Position numbers and translations under genes: made by a program. Positions 17,194-26,877 of a stretch of 64,000 bases of DNA are shown in pieces; within the stretch, counting starts at the first letter, position 1, and every line of letters begins with the position of its first letter. Source of the DNA: Limimaricola sp964022235 (GTDB lineage: Bacteria; Pseudomonadota; Alphaproteobacteria; Rhodobacterales; Rhodobacteraceae); NCBI RefSeq assembly GCF_964022235.1, contig NZ_CAXHZL010000006.1, positions 124,001 through 188,000 on the forward strand, given 5' to 3'. Under the pieces are notes generated by a model. That model did no database searches. It saw nothing but the letters and a program-made list of their open reading frames with translations, and had not been told where the DNA came from.

Positions 17194-18144
17194 ATGGCCC
17201 CGCTTCCCCCCTCCACCGCGCCCCGAGCGGCCCCCGGACCCGCCTCGGGCGCGGCCCCGCGCTCGTGGTGGCGTCGCAACCAGATCGCCATCACGCCATG
17301 GCTGTTTCTCGCGCCGGGCATCGTGTTCTTTGCGATCTACGTCCTGTTTCCGGTGTTTCAGAGCTTCAATGTCTCGCTCTACCACTGGGACGGCCTCGGA
17401 GAGGCCGAATACGTGGGCCTTGCCAATTACGAGGAGATGTATTGGGACGACGCCTTCTACACCTCTTTGCGCAACAACCTGATCTGGCTGGTGCTGTATC
17501 TGCTGGCGATCCCGGCGGGCCTCGCGATCGCGTTGTTCCTGAACCAGACCGTCACCGGCATCCGCATCTACAAATCCCTGTTCTTCTTTCCCTTCGTGAT
17601 CTCACAGGTCGTGGTCGGACTTGTCTTCAGCTGGTTCTACGACCCGTCCTTCGGCCTCTTGAACGTGATGTTGGGCTGGGTCGGCTTGGGGCCGGTCAAC
17701 GTGCTGGGCGATGAGCGTTACGTGACCTACGGCATCATCGCCGCAGGCCTGTGGCCGCAGACCGCCTATTGCATGATCCTCTATCTCACTGGCCTCAACG
17801 CCGTGGACCCCGAGCAGATCGAGGCGGGCCGTCTCGACAACGCCAAGGGGTTTCGGATGCTATGGCACATCATCCTGCCGCAGCTGCGCCCGGCCACCTT
17901 CATCGCCTTCGTGGTGACGATCATCGGAGCACTGCGCTCGTTCGACCTCATCTCGATCATGACGGCAGGCGGACCCTTTGGCCAAAGCCGGGTTCTCAGC
18001 TTCTACATGTTCGAGGTGGCGCTGTCGGAATATGGCTTCCGCATGGGTTACGGTGCCGCGATCGCGGTCGTGCTGTTCCTCATCATGCTGGTCTTCATCA
18101 CCTACTTCCTGTGGTCCATGTACCGCGACGAAAGGGGCCGCTGA
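17194..18144 (+). CDS. Sugar ABC transporter permease (MalF/UgpA type)
   Basis: A 316-residue inner-membrane permease. About 25 N-terminal residues are Pro/Ala rich and cytoplasmic; then ITPWLFLAPGIVFFAIYVLF is the first of about six membrane segments. The EAA loop that contacts the ATPase reads EQIEAGRLDNAKGFRMLWHIILPQLRP. The start at 17194 has gagagg a few bases upstream. It follows the binding protein gene after a hairpin and precedes the second permease by one base, so the two permeases should be made together as the transport channel. Confidence 0.93.
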   Translation: MAPLPPSTAPRAAPGPASGAAPRSWWRRNQIAITPWLFLAPGIVFFAIYVLFPVFQSFNVSLYHWDGLGEAEYVGLANYEEMYWDDAFYTSLRNNLIWLVLYLLAIPAGLAIALFLNQTVTGIRIYKSLFFFPFVISQVVVGLVFSWFYDPSFGLLNVMLGWVGLGPVNVLGDERYVTYGIIAAGLWPQTAYCMILYLTGLNAVDPEQIEAGRLDNAKGFRMLWHIILPQLRPATFIAFVVTIIGALRSFDLISIMTAGGPFGQSRVLSFYMFEVALSEYGFRMGYGAAIAVVLFLIMLVFITYFLWSMYRDERGR

Positions 18145-18145
18145 C

Positions 18146-18994
18146 ATGTTTCCCGCACCCATCGAGCGCGCCTCGCGCCCCGCCCAGTTCGCCTATCAGG
18201 CGCTGATCCCCGCCGCTCTCATCCTGTGGCTCCTGCCACTGATCGCCGTCGCGGTGTTCTCGATCCGGCCAGACGCCGACTTTGCCAACGCCAACTACTG
18301 GGGTTGGCCCTCCTCCTTCGAAGGCATCACCAACTACTCCAAGGTGTTCCTCGAGAGCGACATGCCGCGCTACCTGTGGAACTCTGTGCTGATCACCGTG
18401 CCCACGGTGATCGGCGCGGTGGCGCTGTCGTGCATGACCGGCTTCGCGCTCGGTATCTACAAGTTCAGGTCGAACCTCTGGATCTTCTTTCTCTTCGTCG
18501 CGGGCAACTTCGTGCCGTTCCAGATCCTGATGGTACCGGTGCGCGACCTCACCCTCGACCTCGGTCTCTATAATACCAAGACCGGGCTGGTGCTGTTTCA
18601 CATCGCGTTCCAGACCGGTTTCTGCACGCTCTTCATGCGCAACTTCATCCGTGCGCTGCCCTTTGAGCTGATCGAGGCGGCACGGGTCGAAGGCGTGGCC
18701 GAATGGCGGATCTTCTGGTTCGTGGTGCTGCCCTTGATGAAGCCCGCATTGGCGGCGCTCGCCGTACTCATCTTCACCTTCATCTGGAACGACTATTTCT
18801 GGGCCGTCGTGCTGACCCAAGGTGCCGAGAGCCAGCCGGTCACCGCAGGCATCACCTCGTTCAACGCGCAGTACCGCGCTGCATACCACCTGATGAGCGC
18901 GGGAAGCATCGTCGCCGCCCTGCCGCCCGTCGCGATGTTCTTCCTGATGCAGCGGCACTTCATTGCCGGACTGACCCTCGGAGCCGTGAAATGA
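18146..18994 (+). CDS. Sugar ABC transporter permease (MalG/UgpE type)
   Basis: A 282-residue permease with a first membrane segment LIPAALILWLLPLIAVAVF and about five more. The EAA loop is ELIEAARVEGVAEWRIFWFVVLPLMKP. The family usually has this carboxy-terminal partner directly after the MalF-type permease, as here. Its stop overlaps the ATG of the alpha-galactosidase (ATGA, 18991-18994), coupling transport to intracellular hydrolysis. Confidence 0.93.
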   Translation: MFPAPIERASRPAQFAYQALIPAALILWLLPLIAVAVFSIRPDADFANANYWGWPSSFEGITNYSKVFLESDMPRYLWNSVLITVPTVIGAVALSCMTGFALGIYKFRSNLWIFFLFVAGNFVPFQILMVPVRDLTLDLGLYNTKTGLVLFHIAFQTGFCTLFMRNFIRALPFELIEAARVEGVAEWRIFWFVVLPLMKPALAALAVLIFTFIWNDYFWAVVLTQGAESQPVTAGITSFNAQYRAAYHLMSAGSIVAALPPVAMFFLMQRHFIAGLTLGAVK

Positions 18995-21075
18995 TACAAT
19001 GCTGGCGACTGGACAGCTTCGTTCAGACCCTCGTCCTGGCTTCCACCGATGCTCGGCTGCCGGTCGTCGTCTATTGGGGCGCGCCGCTGCCGAGGGGATG
19101 CGATCTCGACGCCATCGCACAAGCGGATGCATGCGACGTCACCGGCGGCATGCTCGACGCGAACCCGGCCCTGTCGATCTGCCCCGAGGCGGATCGCGGC
19201 TTTCCGGGCCAGCCGGGCCTCGCCTTGCGCAATGCGGAGGGGAAGGTGCTGCGTCCCCGGCTGCGGCTCTCGAATGTCGATGAGGGGCGCGATGCGCTGA
19301 CCGTCACCTGCGAAGACGCCGACGCCGGGCTGCGCTATGTCGCGCGGTTTGCCATCGATCCCGCCACCCATGTCCTGACGCTCTCGGCCGAGATCGACAG
19401 CGATGCAGGCGTGATCGTCGATTGGCTCGCCGCCCCGGTGCTGCCCGCGCCGCAGCTTGCGGACGAGATGATCGACGTCTCGGGCCGCTGGATCGGTGAG
19501 TTCCAGCTTCAGCGCACGCCGTGGTCCGCCGGTATCCGGATGCGCGAGGCGCGCACGGGCCGTTCGGGGCACGAGCATTTTCCGGGCCTCATCGTGCCCG
19601 GACGCGGCACCACCAACACGGCGGGCGAGGCCTACGGCTTTCACTACGGTTGGTCGGGCGGCCACCGGATGGTGGCCGAAGAGCTGCCCGACGGGCGGCG
19701 GCAGGTGCAGTTCGGCCACGCGAGCGGCACCGAGCTTGGCCCCGTGACCCATGCCGCCACCGCGCCCCTGCTCATCACCTTTTCGCGCAACGGCCTCAAC
19801 GGCTGCGCCACCGCGTTTCAGCGCCACATCCGCGACCGCGTGGTGACATGGCCCGATCCCGACCGCCCGCGTCCGGTGCATTACAACTGCTGGGAGGCGA
19901 TCTACTTCGACCACGACGTCGCCGAACTCAAGGAGATCGCGACCCGCGCGGCGGCCCTTGGGGCTGAACGCTTCGTGCTCGACGACGGCTGGTTCGGCAC
20001 ACGCGACGACGACACGTCGAGCTTGGGCGATTGGTGGATCGATGAGCGCAAATATCCCGATGGGCTGACCCCGCTGATCGAGCACATCCACGATCTGGGG
20101 ATGAGCTTCGGCATCTGGTTCGAGCCCGAGATGATCAACGCCGACAGCGACACCTTCCGCGCCCATCCCGACTGGGCGCTGGGGCCGCATGACCAGATCG
20201 AGGGGCGCCAGCAGCGGGTGCTCGACTTGGCCAACCCGGAGGTGCGCGACTACCTCTTCGATCACATCGGCGCTGTGCTCGACGATCACGAGATCGACTA
20301 CATCAAATGGGATCACAACCGGCTCCTGCCCTATCCCGACGCGGCCCAGACCCGCGGCATCTACGAGCTTCTGGACCGGCTGCGCGCGGCGTTCCCGGAG
20401 GTCGAGATCGAAAGCTGCGCCTCGGGCGGAGGGCGGATCGACGCAGGCATACTGGCGCGCACGCAGCGGGTCTGGCTCTCGGACAGCAACGACGCCATCG
20501 AGCGGCTGCGCATCCAGCACGACGCGGCGCTGTTTCTGCCGGCGGCGATCACAGGCAGCCACGTCGGCCCGCGCCACTGCCACACCTCGGGGCGGGTGCT
20601 GTCGATGCCGATGCGCGCCTGGGTCGCGGCGCAGCGGCACATGGGCTTCGAGATGGACCCGCGCGAGCTCAGCGAAGACGAGGCGCAGGTGCTCACACGT
20701 GTCACCGCGTGGTGGAAGGCCAACCGCGACTGGACCATGCGCGCCGAGATCCACCGGCTCGATAGCGCCGACGCGAGCGTCATCGCCGAGGCGCAGATTT
20801 CCGAGGCGAGCGACCGCTTCGTCGTCTTCGCGGGCCGCGCGGCCACCGCGTCGCAGATCCTGCCGCGGCCCTTGCGGCTCACCGGGCTCGACCCCGAGGC
20901 GCTCTACCGGCTGGAGCTGGCCAACCCGCAGGACCTCGGCCCGCTGTCGCGCGGCGACATCGCGCTGAAGGCCGGGCCGATCGAGCTTCCCGGCGCGCAT
21001 CTGATGAGCCACGGCCTCCAGCTTCCCGCCGCCTTTCCCGACACCATCTGGGTGATCGAGGGCACGCGCCTTTGA
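18991..21075 (+). CDS. Alpha-galactosidase, GH36
   Basis: A 694-residue GH36 enzyme with no signal peptide, so cytoplasmic. An N-terminal beta-sandwich (about 1-320) precedes the catalytic barrel. Family motifs are ERFVLDDGWFGTRDDD, GIWFEPEMINADS and the nucleophile Asp441 in YIKWDHNR; the acid/base Asp is in the SDSND motif (497-501). CASGGGRID and a C-terminal beta domain follow. It removes terminal alpha-linked galactose. Coupled to the permease gene upstream and followed 20 bp later by a beta-galactosidase, it should act on the imported sugar. GH36 also includes other alpha-glycosidases, but the motif set is that of galactosidases. Confidence 0.92.
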   Translation: MIQCWRLDSFVQTLVLASTDARLPVVVYWGAPLPRGCDLDAIAQADACDVTGGMLDANPALSICPEADRGFPGQPGLALRNAEGKVLRPRLRLSNVDEGRDALTVTCEDADAGLRYVARFAIDPATHVLTLSAEIDSDAGVIVDWLAAPVLPAPQLADEMIDVSGRWIGEFQLQRTPWSAGIRMREARTGRSGHEHFPGLIVPGRGTTNTAGEAYGFHYGWSGGHRMVAEELPDGRRQVQFGHASGTELGPVTHAATAPLLITFSRNGLNGCATAFQRHIRDRVVTWPDPDRPRPVHYNCWEAIYFDHDVAELKEIATRAAALGAERFVLDDGWFGTRDDDTSSLGDWWIDERKYPDGLTPLIEHIHDLGMSFGIWFEPEMINADSDTFRAHPDWALGPHDQIEGRQQRVLDLANPEVRDYLFDHIGAVLDDHEIDYIKWDHNRLLPYPDAAQTRGIYELLDRLRAAFPEVEIESCASGGGRIDAGILARTQRVWLSDSNDAIERLRIQHDAALFLPAAITGSHVGPRHCHTSGRVLSMPMRAWVAAQRHMGFEMDPRELSEDEAQVLTRVTAWWKANRDWTMRAEIHRLDSADASVIAEAQISEASDRFVVFAGRAATASQILPRPLRLTGLDPEALYRLELANPQDLGPLSRGDIALKAGPIELPGAHLMSHGLQLPAAFPDTIWVIEGTRL

Positions 21076-21095
21076 CTCCTGACAGGCAGACCGAC

Positions 21096-23024
21096 ATGAC
21101 AGATCTCACCCGCACTCTGGGCTGTTGCTACTATCCCGAACACTGGCCTCGCTCGGTCTGGGCCGAGGACGCGCGCCGCATGGCCGAGACAGGTCTGACA
21201 TGGGTGCGGATCGGCGAGTTCGCATGGGGGCGGCTGGAGCCTGCCCCCGGCGAGCTGCGCTTCGACTGGCTCGACGAGGCAATTTGGACGCTGGGCGAGG
21301 CGGGGCTGAAGGTGGTGCTCGGCACGCCGACGGCCACGCCGCCCCGCTGGGTTCTGGACAAGCATCCCGACATGCTGGCCGTGGACGCGATGGGCCGTCC
21401 GCGCAAGTTCGGCTCGCGCCGCCACTATTGCTTTTCCCACGAGGGCTTCGCCGCCGAGAGCGACCGGATCGTGACGCTTCTGGCCGAAAGATACGGGCGC
21501 AACGAACACGTCGCGGCGTGGCAGACCGACAATGAATATGGCTGCCACGACACCACGATCTCCTATTCGGAGGCCGCGCGCGTGGCCTTTCGCGGCTGGC
21601 TGCGTCGCCGCTATCCCGGCGCGGGCAACGATGGCGACATCGACGCGCTCAACGCCGCATGGGGCAATGTCTTCTGGTCGATGGACTACCGCGATTTCGA
21701 CGAGATCGACCTGCCCAACCTCACCGTGACCGAACCGAACCCGGCGCATGCGCTGGCCTTTCGCCGGTTCTCCTCGGATCAGGTCGTGGCCTTCAACCGC
21801 CGACAGGTCGAGATCATCCGCGCGCGCTCGGATGCGCCGATCACCCACAACTACATGGGCCGGATCACCGATTTCGACCATTTCGCCGTTGGTGCGGATC
21901 TCGATTTCGCCTCGTGGGACAGCTATCCTCTTGGCTTTCTCGAAGACCGCGCCGGGGCCAGTGTCGAGACGCAGCGCGCCTATGCGCGTCAGGGCGATCC
22001 AGATTTTCAGGCGCTGCACCACGACCTTTACCGCGCCGTGGGCCGGGGCCGGATGTGGGTGATGGAGCAGCAGCCGGGGCCGGTGAACTGGGCCCCGCAC
22101 AACCCCGCACCGCTGCCCGGCATGGTCAGGCTGTGGAGCTGGGAGGCCTTTGCCCATGGCGCGGAATGCGTGAGCTATTTCCGCTGGCGGCAGGCTCCTT
22201 TTGCGCAGGAGCAGCTGCACTCGGGGCTTCTGCGCCCCGATAGCCAGCCCGCACCGGGGCTTGAGGAGGCCGCACAGGTCGCGCGCGAGATTGCGCAGGC
22301 TCCGTTGGTCGCCCATGCGCCGTCGGAGGTGGCGATCGTCTTCGACTACGACGCCGATTTCGCGTGGACGGTGCAGCCGCATGGCGCGGGTCTGAGCTAC
22401 TTCGGCCTCGTGCTCGATCTTTACAAGGCGATGCGGGCTCTGGGCCTGTCGATCGACATCCTGCCGGCCACGACACGGGATTTCACCGGATACCGGCTGA
22501 TTGTGGCGCCGGGCCTTATGCACATGAGCGAGGCGCTGAAACAGGCACTCACCGGGGCCGGGGCCGAGGTGCTGATCGGGCCGCGATCGGCGGCGCGCAA
22601 CGCTGACATGTCGATCCCGGTGCCGCTGCCCCCGGCGATCCCTGGCCTCGATGTCACGGTGAGCCACGTCGAAAGCCTGCGCCCCGACTGCCCCGAACCC
22701 CTCGATCAGTGCGGGGCCTTCACCCTCTACCGCGAGGCGCTCGAAGGCACGGCCAAAGTGGTCGAGCGGACCGCCTCCGGCACTCCGGCGGTGATGCGCG
22801 AGGGGCGGATTACCTACATGGGCGGTTGGCCCGACGCGCAGGTCGCGCGGCGGATCATCGCGTCGCTGTGCGAGCGTGCCGGCCTCGACACGCTGGTTCT
22901 GCCCGAAGGCGTCCGCCGCCGCGACACCGGGGCGGAGCGGTTCTGGTTCAACCATTCGACCGAGTCCACACAGGTCGAGGGGTTGGAGCTGCCCCCGCTT
23001 TCCGTGACCCGACAGACGCTGTGA
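21096..23024 (+). CDS. Beta-galactosidase, GH42
   Basis: A 642-residue cytoplasmic GH42 enzyme. The barrel begins LGCCYYPEHWP; acid/base Glu147 is in WQTDNEYGCHDT and nucleophile Glu324 in WVMEQQPGPVNW. A trimerisation domain (about 390-580) contains VAIVFDYDADFAWTVQPHG and a short C-terminal beta domain ends the protein. Cys residues in YYPEHW-region CCY are a common feature. The start chosen is the ATG at 21096; a TTG overlapping the previous stop is possible. It would split beta-galactosides, complementing the alpha-galactosidase. Confidence 0.92.
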   Translation: MTDLTRTLGCCYYPEHWPRSVWAEDARRMAETGLTWVRIGEFAWGRLEPAPGELRFDWLDEAIWTLGEAGLKVVLGTPTATPPRWVLDKHPDMLAVDAMGRPRKFGSRRHYCFSHEGFAAESDRIVTLLAERYGRNEHVAAWQTDNEYGCHDTTISYSEAARVAFRGWLRRRYPGAGNDGDIDALNAAWGNVFWSMDYRDFDEIDLPNLTVTEPNPAHALAFRRFSSDQVVAFNRRQVEIIRARSDAPITHNYMGRITDFDHFAVGADLDFASWDSYPLGFLEDRAGASVETQRAYARQGDPDFQALHHDLYRAVGRGRMWVMEQQPGPVNWAPHNPAPLPGMVRLWSWEAFAHGAECVSYFRWRQAPFAQEQLHSGLLRPDSQPAPGLEEAAQVAREIAQAPLVAHAPSEVAIVFDYDADFAWTVQPHGAGLSYFGLVLDLYKAMRALGLSIDILPATTRDFTGYRLIVAPGLMHMSEALKQALTGAGAEVLIGPRSAARNADMSIPVPLPPAIPGLDVTVSHVESLRPDCPEPLDQCGAFTLYREALEGTAKVVERTASGTPAVMREGRITYMGGWPDAQVARRIIASLCERAGLDTLVLPEGVRRRDTGAERFWFNHSTESTQVEGLELPPLSVTRQTL

Positions 23025-23115
23025 GGGCGTCGGGCGGGGCGGTCCGAAGAAGTGCTGATATCATGAAGGAATATCGTGGTAAGGATCACCCTGTAAGGCA
23101 GGGGAAGGGCCGAGG

Positions 23116-23958
23116 ATGATCGACGCACACCAGCATTTCTGGCGCATCTCGCGCGGCGACTACGGCTGGATGACCGACGCGCATGAGCCGATCCGGCGCG
23201 ACCGGCTTCCCGAGGATCTCGCACCCATGGCCGCCCGCTTCGGGATCGAGGGCACCGTGGTTGTGCAGGCCGCCCCGACGACGGCAGAGACGCGGTTCCT
23301 GCTCGATCTGGCGGATCTGACGCCGTTGATCCGAGGCGTGGTCGGCTGGGTCGATCTCGCCGCACCGGACGCGCCCGGACAGGTGGCGCGGATCGCGAGG
23401 GAGCCCGGGCTCAAGGGTCTGCGGCCGATGCTTCAGGACATCGAGGAAACGGAATGGGTCTTGCGTCCCGAAGTCATCGCCGGACTGCGCGCGATGGCGC
23501 GCGCGGGCCTCGTGTTCGACGCGCTGATCACGCCGCGCCATTTGTCCGTGATCGACAGGCTGGCGGCCCTGCTGCCAGAGCTGCGCATCGTCGTCGATCA
23601 TTGCGCCAAGCCCGTCTTCGGCCCGGATGGCGATCCGGGGGCCGCATGGCGCGACGGGATGGAGCGCCTCGCCGCGCATGAGCGGACGAGTTGCAAGATT
23701 TCGGGGCTCGCCAACGAGTTCGGGCCGGGCTGGAGCGCGCAGGCGCTGCGCCCGGTTGTCGATCATGTGCTGGCCTGCTTTGGCCCCGACCGGCTGATGT
23801 GGGGCAGTGATTGGCCGGTGCTCGACCTCGCCGGCGATTACGACGGCTGGCTGAGTGCGGCCCGTACCCTGACCGATCACCTACCCGAGGCGGCGCAGGC
23901 GCGGATCTTTGGCGGCACGGCGACGGCGGTCTACGGCTTGGCCGCCGACCACCTCTGA
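23116..23958 (+). CDS. Amidohydrolase-2 family lactonase (COG3618, fuconolactonase-like)
   Basis: A 280-residue metal-dependent hydrolase of the amidohydrolase-2 type. The HxH pair is His5 and His7 in IDAHQHFW, with RPMLQDIEE, LRIVVDHCAKP and the C-terminal MWGSDWPVLDL typical of sugar lactonases of the fuconolactone/rhamnonolactone group. It is the last gene of the sugar operon, 91 bp after the beta-galactosidase, so galactono- or fucono-lactone is a reasonable substrate; no sugar dehydrogenase that would make the lactone is in the window. Assignment of the exact lactone is inference. Confidence 0.85.
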   Translation: MIDAHQHFWRISRGDYGWMTDAHEPIRRDRLPEDLAPMAARFGIEGTVVVQAAPTTAETRFLLDLADLTPLIRGVVGWVDLAAPDAPGQVARIAREPGLKGLRPMLQDIEETEWVLRPEVIAGLRAMARAGLVFDALITPRHLSVIDRLAALLPELRIVVDHCAKPVFGPDGDPGAAWRDGMERLAAHERTSCKISGLANEFGPGWSAQALRPVVDHVLACFGPDRLMWGSDWPVLDLAGDYDGWLSAARTLTDHLPEAAQARIFGGTATAVYGLAADHL

Positions 23959-23970
23959 CCTTCAGAGGTG
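23950..23970. terminator. Bidirectional hairpin spanning two convergent stop codons
   Basis: CACCTCTGA-cct-TCAGAGGTG forms a perfect 9-bp stem. The lactonase stop (23956-23958) and the amidase stop (23962-23964, minus strand) are both inside the stem. No long T run follows on either strand, so it may act as a weak or Rho-assisted terminator. Confidence 0.55.
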
Positions 23971-25131
23971 CGGCGCGATCCGTTCGGCGGCGTCCAGAAG
24001 GGCATGGTCGCGATATCCCGGCGCGGTCAGCATCAGACCCGCGCCGGGCGTAGATGTGATCGGCAGAGAGATCGAACAGCCGTCGATCACATTGGCCAGT
24101 GACGTGTTGCGCAGCGCAAGGAGGTTCAACCGATCGAAGACGGCGGGATCGTTGAAGACCGAGAGCTGCGGCGGCAGGATCGCCACGGTGGGCAGAACGA
24201 TGGCCGCGTCTCCAAGCTCGGCGCGCGCCTCCTCCACAATGGCGATGCGCAGCGCCAAGGTCTTGGCATAGGTCACGGCGTCCACCTCGTCGGCGCGGTC
24301 CATGCGGGCCTTGACCCTCGGGTCGATCAACTCGGGCGATTGTTCGTAAGGGCCCGCATGATGCACGCGGCTTTCCACCGCCGCGAACTGCCAGATCGGC
24401 AGCCGCGCATAGGCATTTAGGAACGCGGGATCGCGGTGCTCGATGGCAAAGCCCAGACCGGCAAGCGTTGAGAGGCAGGTGTCGAATGCGGCGGCGACGG
24501 CGGGGTCGAGGTCGGTCATGCCGAAGCTTTGGGGAACGATGAGGCGGCGCAGCGGGGTGATGGCCTGCGTTCCGGGGTCGGCCAGCACTTCATGCGCGCG
24601 GCGCAAGGTCGCCACGTCGCGCGCCATGGCCCCGACGCTGTCGAGCGTGTGCGACAGGGCGGTGGCCCCTTTTGACGGCATGATGGCCGCCGTCGGTTTC
24701 ATCCCCACGACGCCGCAGAACGCCGCTGGAATGCGCAGCGAGCCGCCGGTATCGGTGCCAAGCGCGATGTCGATCTGCGCGCAGGCCAGCGCCGCCGCCC
24801 CGCCGGAGGTCGAGCCCCCGGCGATCGCCCCCTCGACGATGGGCGACAGCGGCGTGCCGAAATGCGGGTTTAGCCCGAGGCCTGAATAGGCGAATTCGGT
24901 CATGTTGGTGTGGCCCACCAGTGTCGCCCCGGCGGCGCGGAGCCGGGCCACCACCTCGGCGTCACAGGTGGCCGCAGGTTGATCCGCACGGGCTCGCGAT
25001 CCGGCCTTGGTCACGTATCCCGCCACGTCGAACAGATCCTTGATCCCGACCTTCAGGCCCGACAGCGGCCCCTCGGGCACGTCGGCCACAGCGAAGCTCT
25101 GGGTGAAGTTCGGGGGCATGACGTCGCTCAC
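23962..25131 (-). CDS. Amidase-signature family hydrolase
   Basis: A 389-residue amidase with the Ser-cisSer-Lys triad: Lys31 in VGIKDLFDVAG, cis-Ser107 in AGGSTSGGAA and nucleophile Ser131 in GTDTGGSLRIPA. It lacks the long C-terminal region of GatA (about 480 residues) and resembles short amidases such as AtzE/indoleacetamide hydrolase types. The start is GTG at 25131; an ATG at 25119 would shorten it by four residues and neither has a clear ribosome site. No neighbour points to a substrate, so the amide cleaved is unknown. Confidence 0.88.
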   Translation of the reverse strand: MSDVMPPNFTQSFAVADVPEGPLSGLKVGIKDLFDVAGYVTKAGSRARADQPAATCDAEVVARLRAAGATLVGHTNMTEFAYSGLGLNPHFGTPLSPIVEGAIAGGSTSGGAAALACAQIDIALGTDTGGSLRIPAAFCGVVGMKPTAAIMPSKGATALSHTLDSVGAMARDVATLRRAHEVLADPGTQAITPLRRLIVPQSFGMTDLDPAVAAAFDTCLSTLAGLGFAIEHRDPAFLNAYARLPIWQFAAVESRVHHAGPYEQSPELIDPRVKARMDRADEVDAVTYAKTLALRIAIVEEARAELGDAAIVLPTVAILPPQLSVFNDPAVFDRLNLLALRNTSLANVIDGCSISLPITSTPGAGLMLTAPGYRDHALLDAAERIAPHL

Positions 25132-25692
25132 GGGGGGCGCTCCTTCGGGGCTGGGACCCGCCGCAAGCGCGGGCAGGTGAGGTCGGGGCAGAGATGTCGG
25201 GAAAAGGGATACAGGCGACGTGAGTGGGGGTGAACCCCCGTATTCGCCGCAGCGCGGCGGTACGGCAGTGCGCCCGTCAGGATAGCTTTTGCGCCAGCCG
25301 GGCCTGCGCGCGGCGCGTTCTTGGTTGGAAAGGCTTGGGCCAGCGCCTTGGCATGCCCTCGGTTCACCGCGCGCCTGATTTCGAGCGTCATCACTGTGAG
25401 GCCGTGTGCGTTACGCATCGGCACGGCGAGGAAGCGCAGGTCGGTCTCGACGTCCTGACCAGTCAAGGCGCAGCGCAGTTTGGGGTACTGGATCGCAGCC
25501 GTCGAGCGGCGCAGGGGGCTGCGGTTTGGACAGCGCCACGAGCGGCAACGCCCCGCACGCGATCAAGGCTTGGAAAGCGAGTTGATCGTTGACAGCCTCG
25601 TCGAGGCAATATCACAGGCTGGCGCGACGACCGGGGAGGGGGTCACCGCGCCGACAGCCGGCATCCGGGGGGCGTGCCCTCCGCTGCCTGGA
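25132..25692. other. Non-coding or degraded 560-bp stretch
   Basis: No frame here shows a recognisable family. Two short hairpins lie close together upstream of the amidase: GGGGG-tgaa-CCCCC (25226-25239) and CGCCGC-agc-GCGGCG (25245-25259), which may belong to its leader. The open frame 25128-25466 on the minus strand has no family signature and weak coding character. The rest could be decayed sequence. Confidence 0.4.
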
Positions 25693-26259
25693 TCAGCGGC
25701 GGCCGCGGTCGGCCGGGGTAAGCGCGCCGTCGCCGTCGCGGTCCATCCGCTCGACGAGGCCGCCAACGCGGGCGTCGAGTTCCTCGTCCGAGATCACGCC
25801 GTCACCATCGGCATCGAGCTCCTGGAACGCGTCGACCATGCGGTCGCGGGTGAATTCGGCGTGAAGCGTCTCGAACTCCTCGATCGACAGCGCGCCGTCG
25901 GCATCGGTGTCGGCGCCGCTCACCTTCGCGGTGCGGAAGGCGTCGATCTCGGCCTGCGTCAGGCTGCCGTCGCCGTCGGTGTCGGCCTGCGTCAGGATCT
26001 GCTGCATCATCATGCCGCCACCGTGACGCCCGCCGCGCTCACCGTGGCCACCCTTGCCGCCATGCTTGCCATCGTGATCGCCGCGCATCCGCTGCATGAA
26101 GCCGCCGCGGTCCCGCTCGGGGGCGCGCTCGGGTGCGGCCTGCTGGGTGGTGGCGGTCTCAGGCGTCGGCGCGGTGCTTTGCGCAGTGGCGACGGCGGCG
26201 CCGGCGCCGAGCAGTGCGGTGACGAGGAAGGCGGTCGGGATCAGCTTGGTCGTTTTCAT
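25693..26259 (-). CDS. Secreted four-EF-hand calcium-binding protein
   Basis: A 188-residue protein with a signal peptide (about 1-26, cleaved near ATAQS) and four canonical EF-hand loops at 93-104 (DTDGDGSLTQAE), 117-128 (DTDADGALSIEE), 149-160 (DADGDGVISDEE) and 173-184 (DRDGDGALTPAD). Between signal and EF hands is a Gly/His-rich basic stretch (about 50-82) that could bind other metals. Such proteins are common in Rhodobacteraceae and are presumed periplasmic calcium sensors or buffers. It stands alone, with long non-coding flanks on both sides. Confidence 0.85.
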   Translation of the reverse strand: MKTTKLIPTAFLVTALLGAGAAVATAQSTAPTPETATTQQAAPERAPERDRGGFMQRMRGDHDGKHGGKGGHGERGGRHGGGMMMQQILTQADTDGDGSLTQAEIDAFRTAKVSGADTDADGALSIEEFETLHAEFTRDRMVDAFQELDADGDGVISDEELDARVGGLVERMDRDGDGALTPADRGRR

Positions 26260-26877
26260 GGGTTCAGCCCTTTGTTCTGAGTGACGTGGCACCGGCATCG
26301 GCGCCCTGTCGATCACTTGGGCCTTCGTGACAGCCATCACACCCCCGCGCCACGCGGGCTTTGTCGCCGGTTGTCGCAGCCGATCAAACGGATGCATCCG
26401 GCGACAAATTCGGCGCCCGCGCAGCGGATTTCGAGGGGAAATTCGGACCTATGCGGGACGTCGGCGCGCGCTTTTGAGACCTCGCAAGCCATAGGCACAA
26501 GAAACGGGAGCGACGTGTCTGGATCGCAACCGGCCTCAGGCCGTGCCGTGCAGACCCGCGGGCGTGCCGATTGCTGCCGTTCGCTTGGCTGCCTCGATCA
26601 CCTACAGGGTCGCCAACCTACCGCGCGCTGGCACCGAGGCCGCAAGCCCACCGCGGATCACGGTGGCGAATGGCTCGGCCCTCCGGATCAGCGGGTTGTG
26701 GTGGCGATGACGCTCGACCGCGACGGGCACTCTCGCGGTTTCCCTGACCTCAGCGATCCATAGGGCCTCTGCAAGGGCCGTGGCGATGGGGTTTATCAAG
26801 AGCGCTGGCGGAGCTGCTTGTGACGCTGCCCGGTCAGCCCGGTCCCGGCGATACTGATGTCGGCCATTTTGGCCCGC
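26260..26877. other. 620-bp intergenic stretch without a convincing gene
   Basis: Short open frames exist on both strands (for example 26281-26763 plus and 26602-26799 minus), but none has a family motif, a good ribosome site or a consistent codon pattern. It separates the EF-hand gene promoter from the aroQ terminator side. It may hold decayed sequence. Confidence 0.4.

Noticed and set aside
20904..22955. 683-codon open frame antisense to the beta-galactosidase
   Set aside because: Same shadow effect; low-complexity Arg/His/Gly-rich translation and no domain.
23063..23119. 18-codon frame ending in an ATGA overlap with the lactonase start
   Set aside because: It could be a coupling leader peptide, but it has no good ribosome site and the chance of such a frame is high.
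25128..25466. 112-codon minus-strand open frame upstream of the amidase
   Set aside because: No family motif, no signal peptide and Pro/Arg-rich end; it reads like non-coding sequence. A transposase remnant was considered but no DDE motif was seen.
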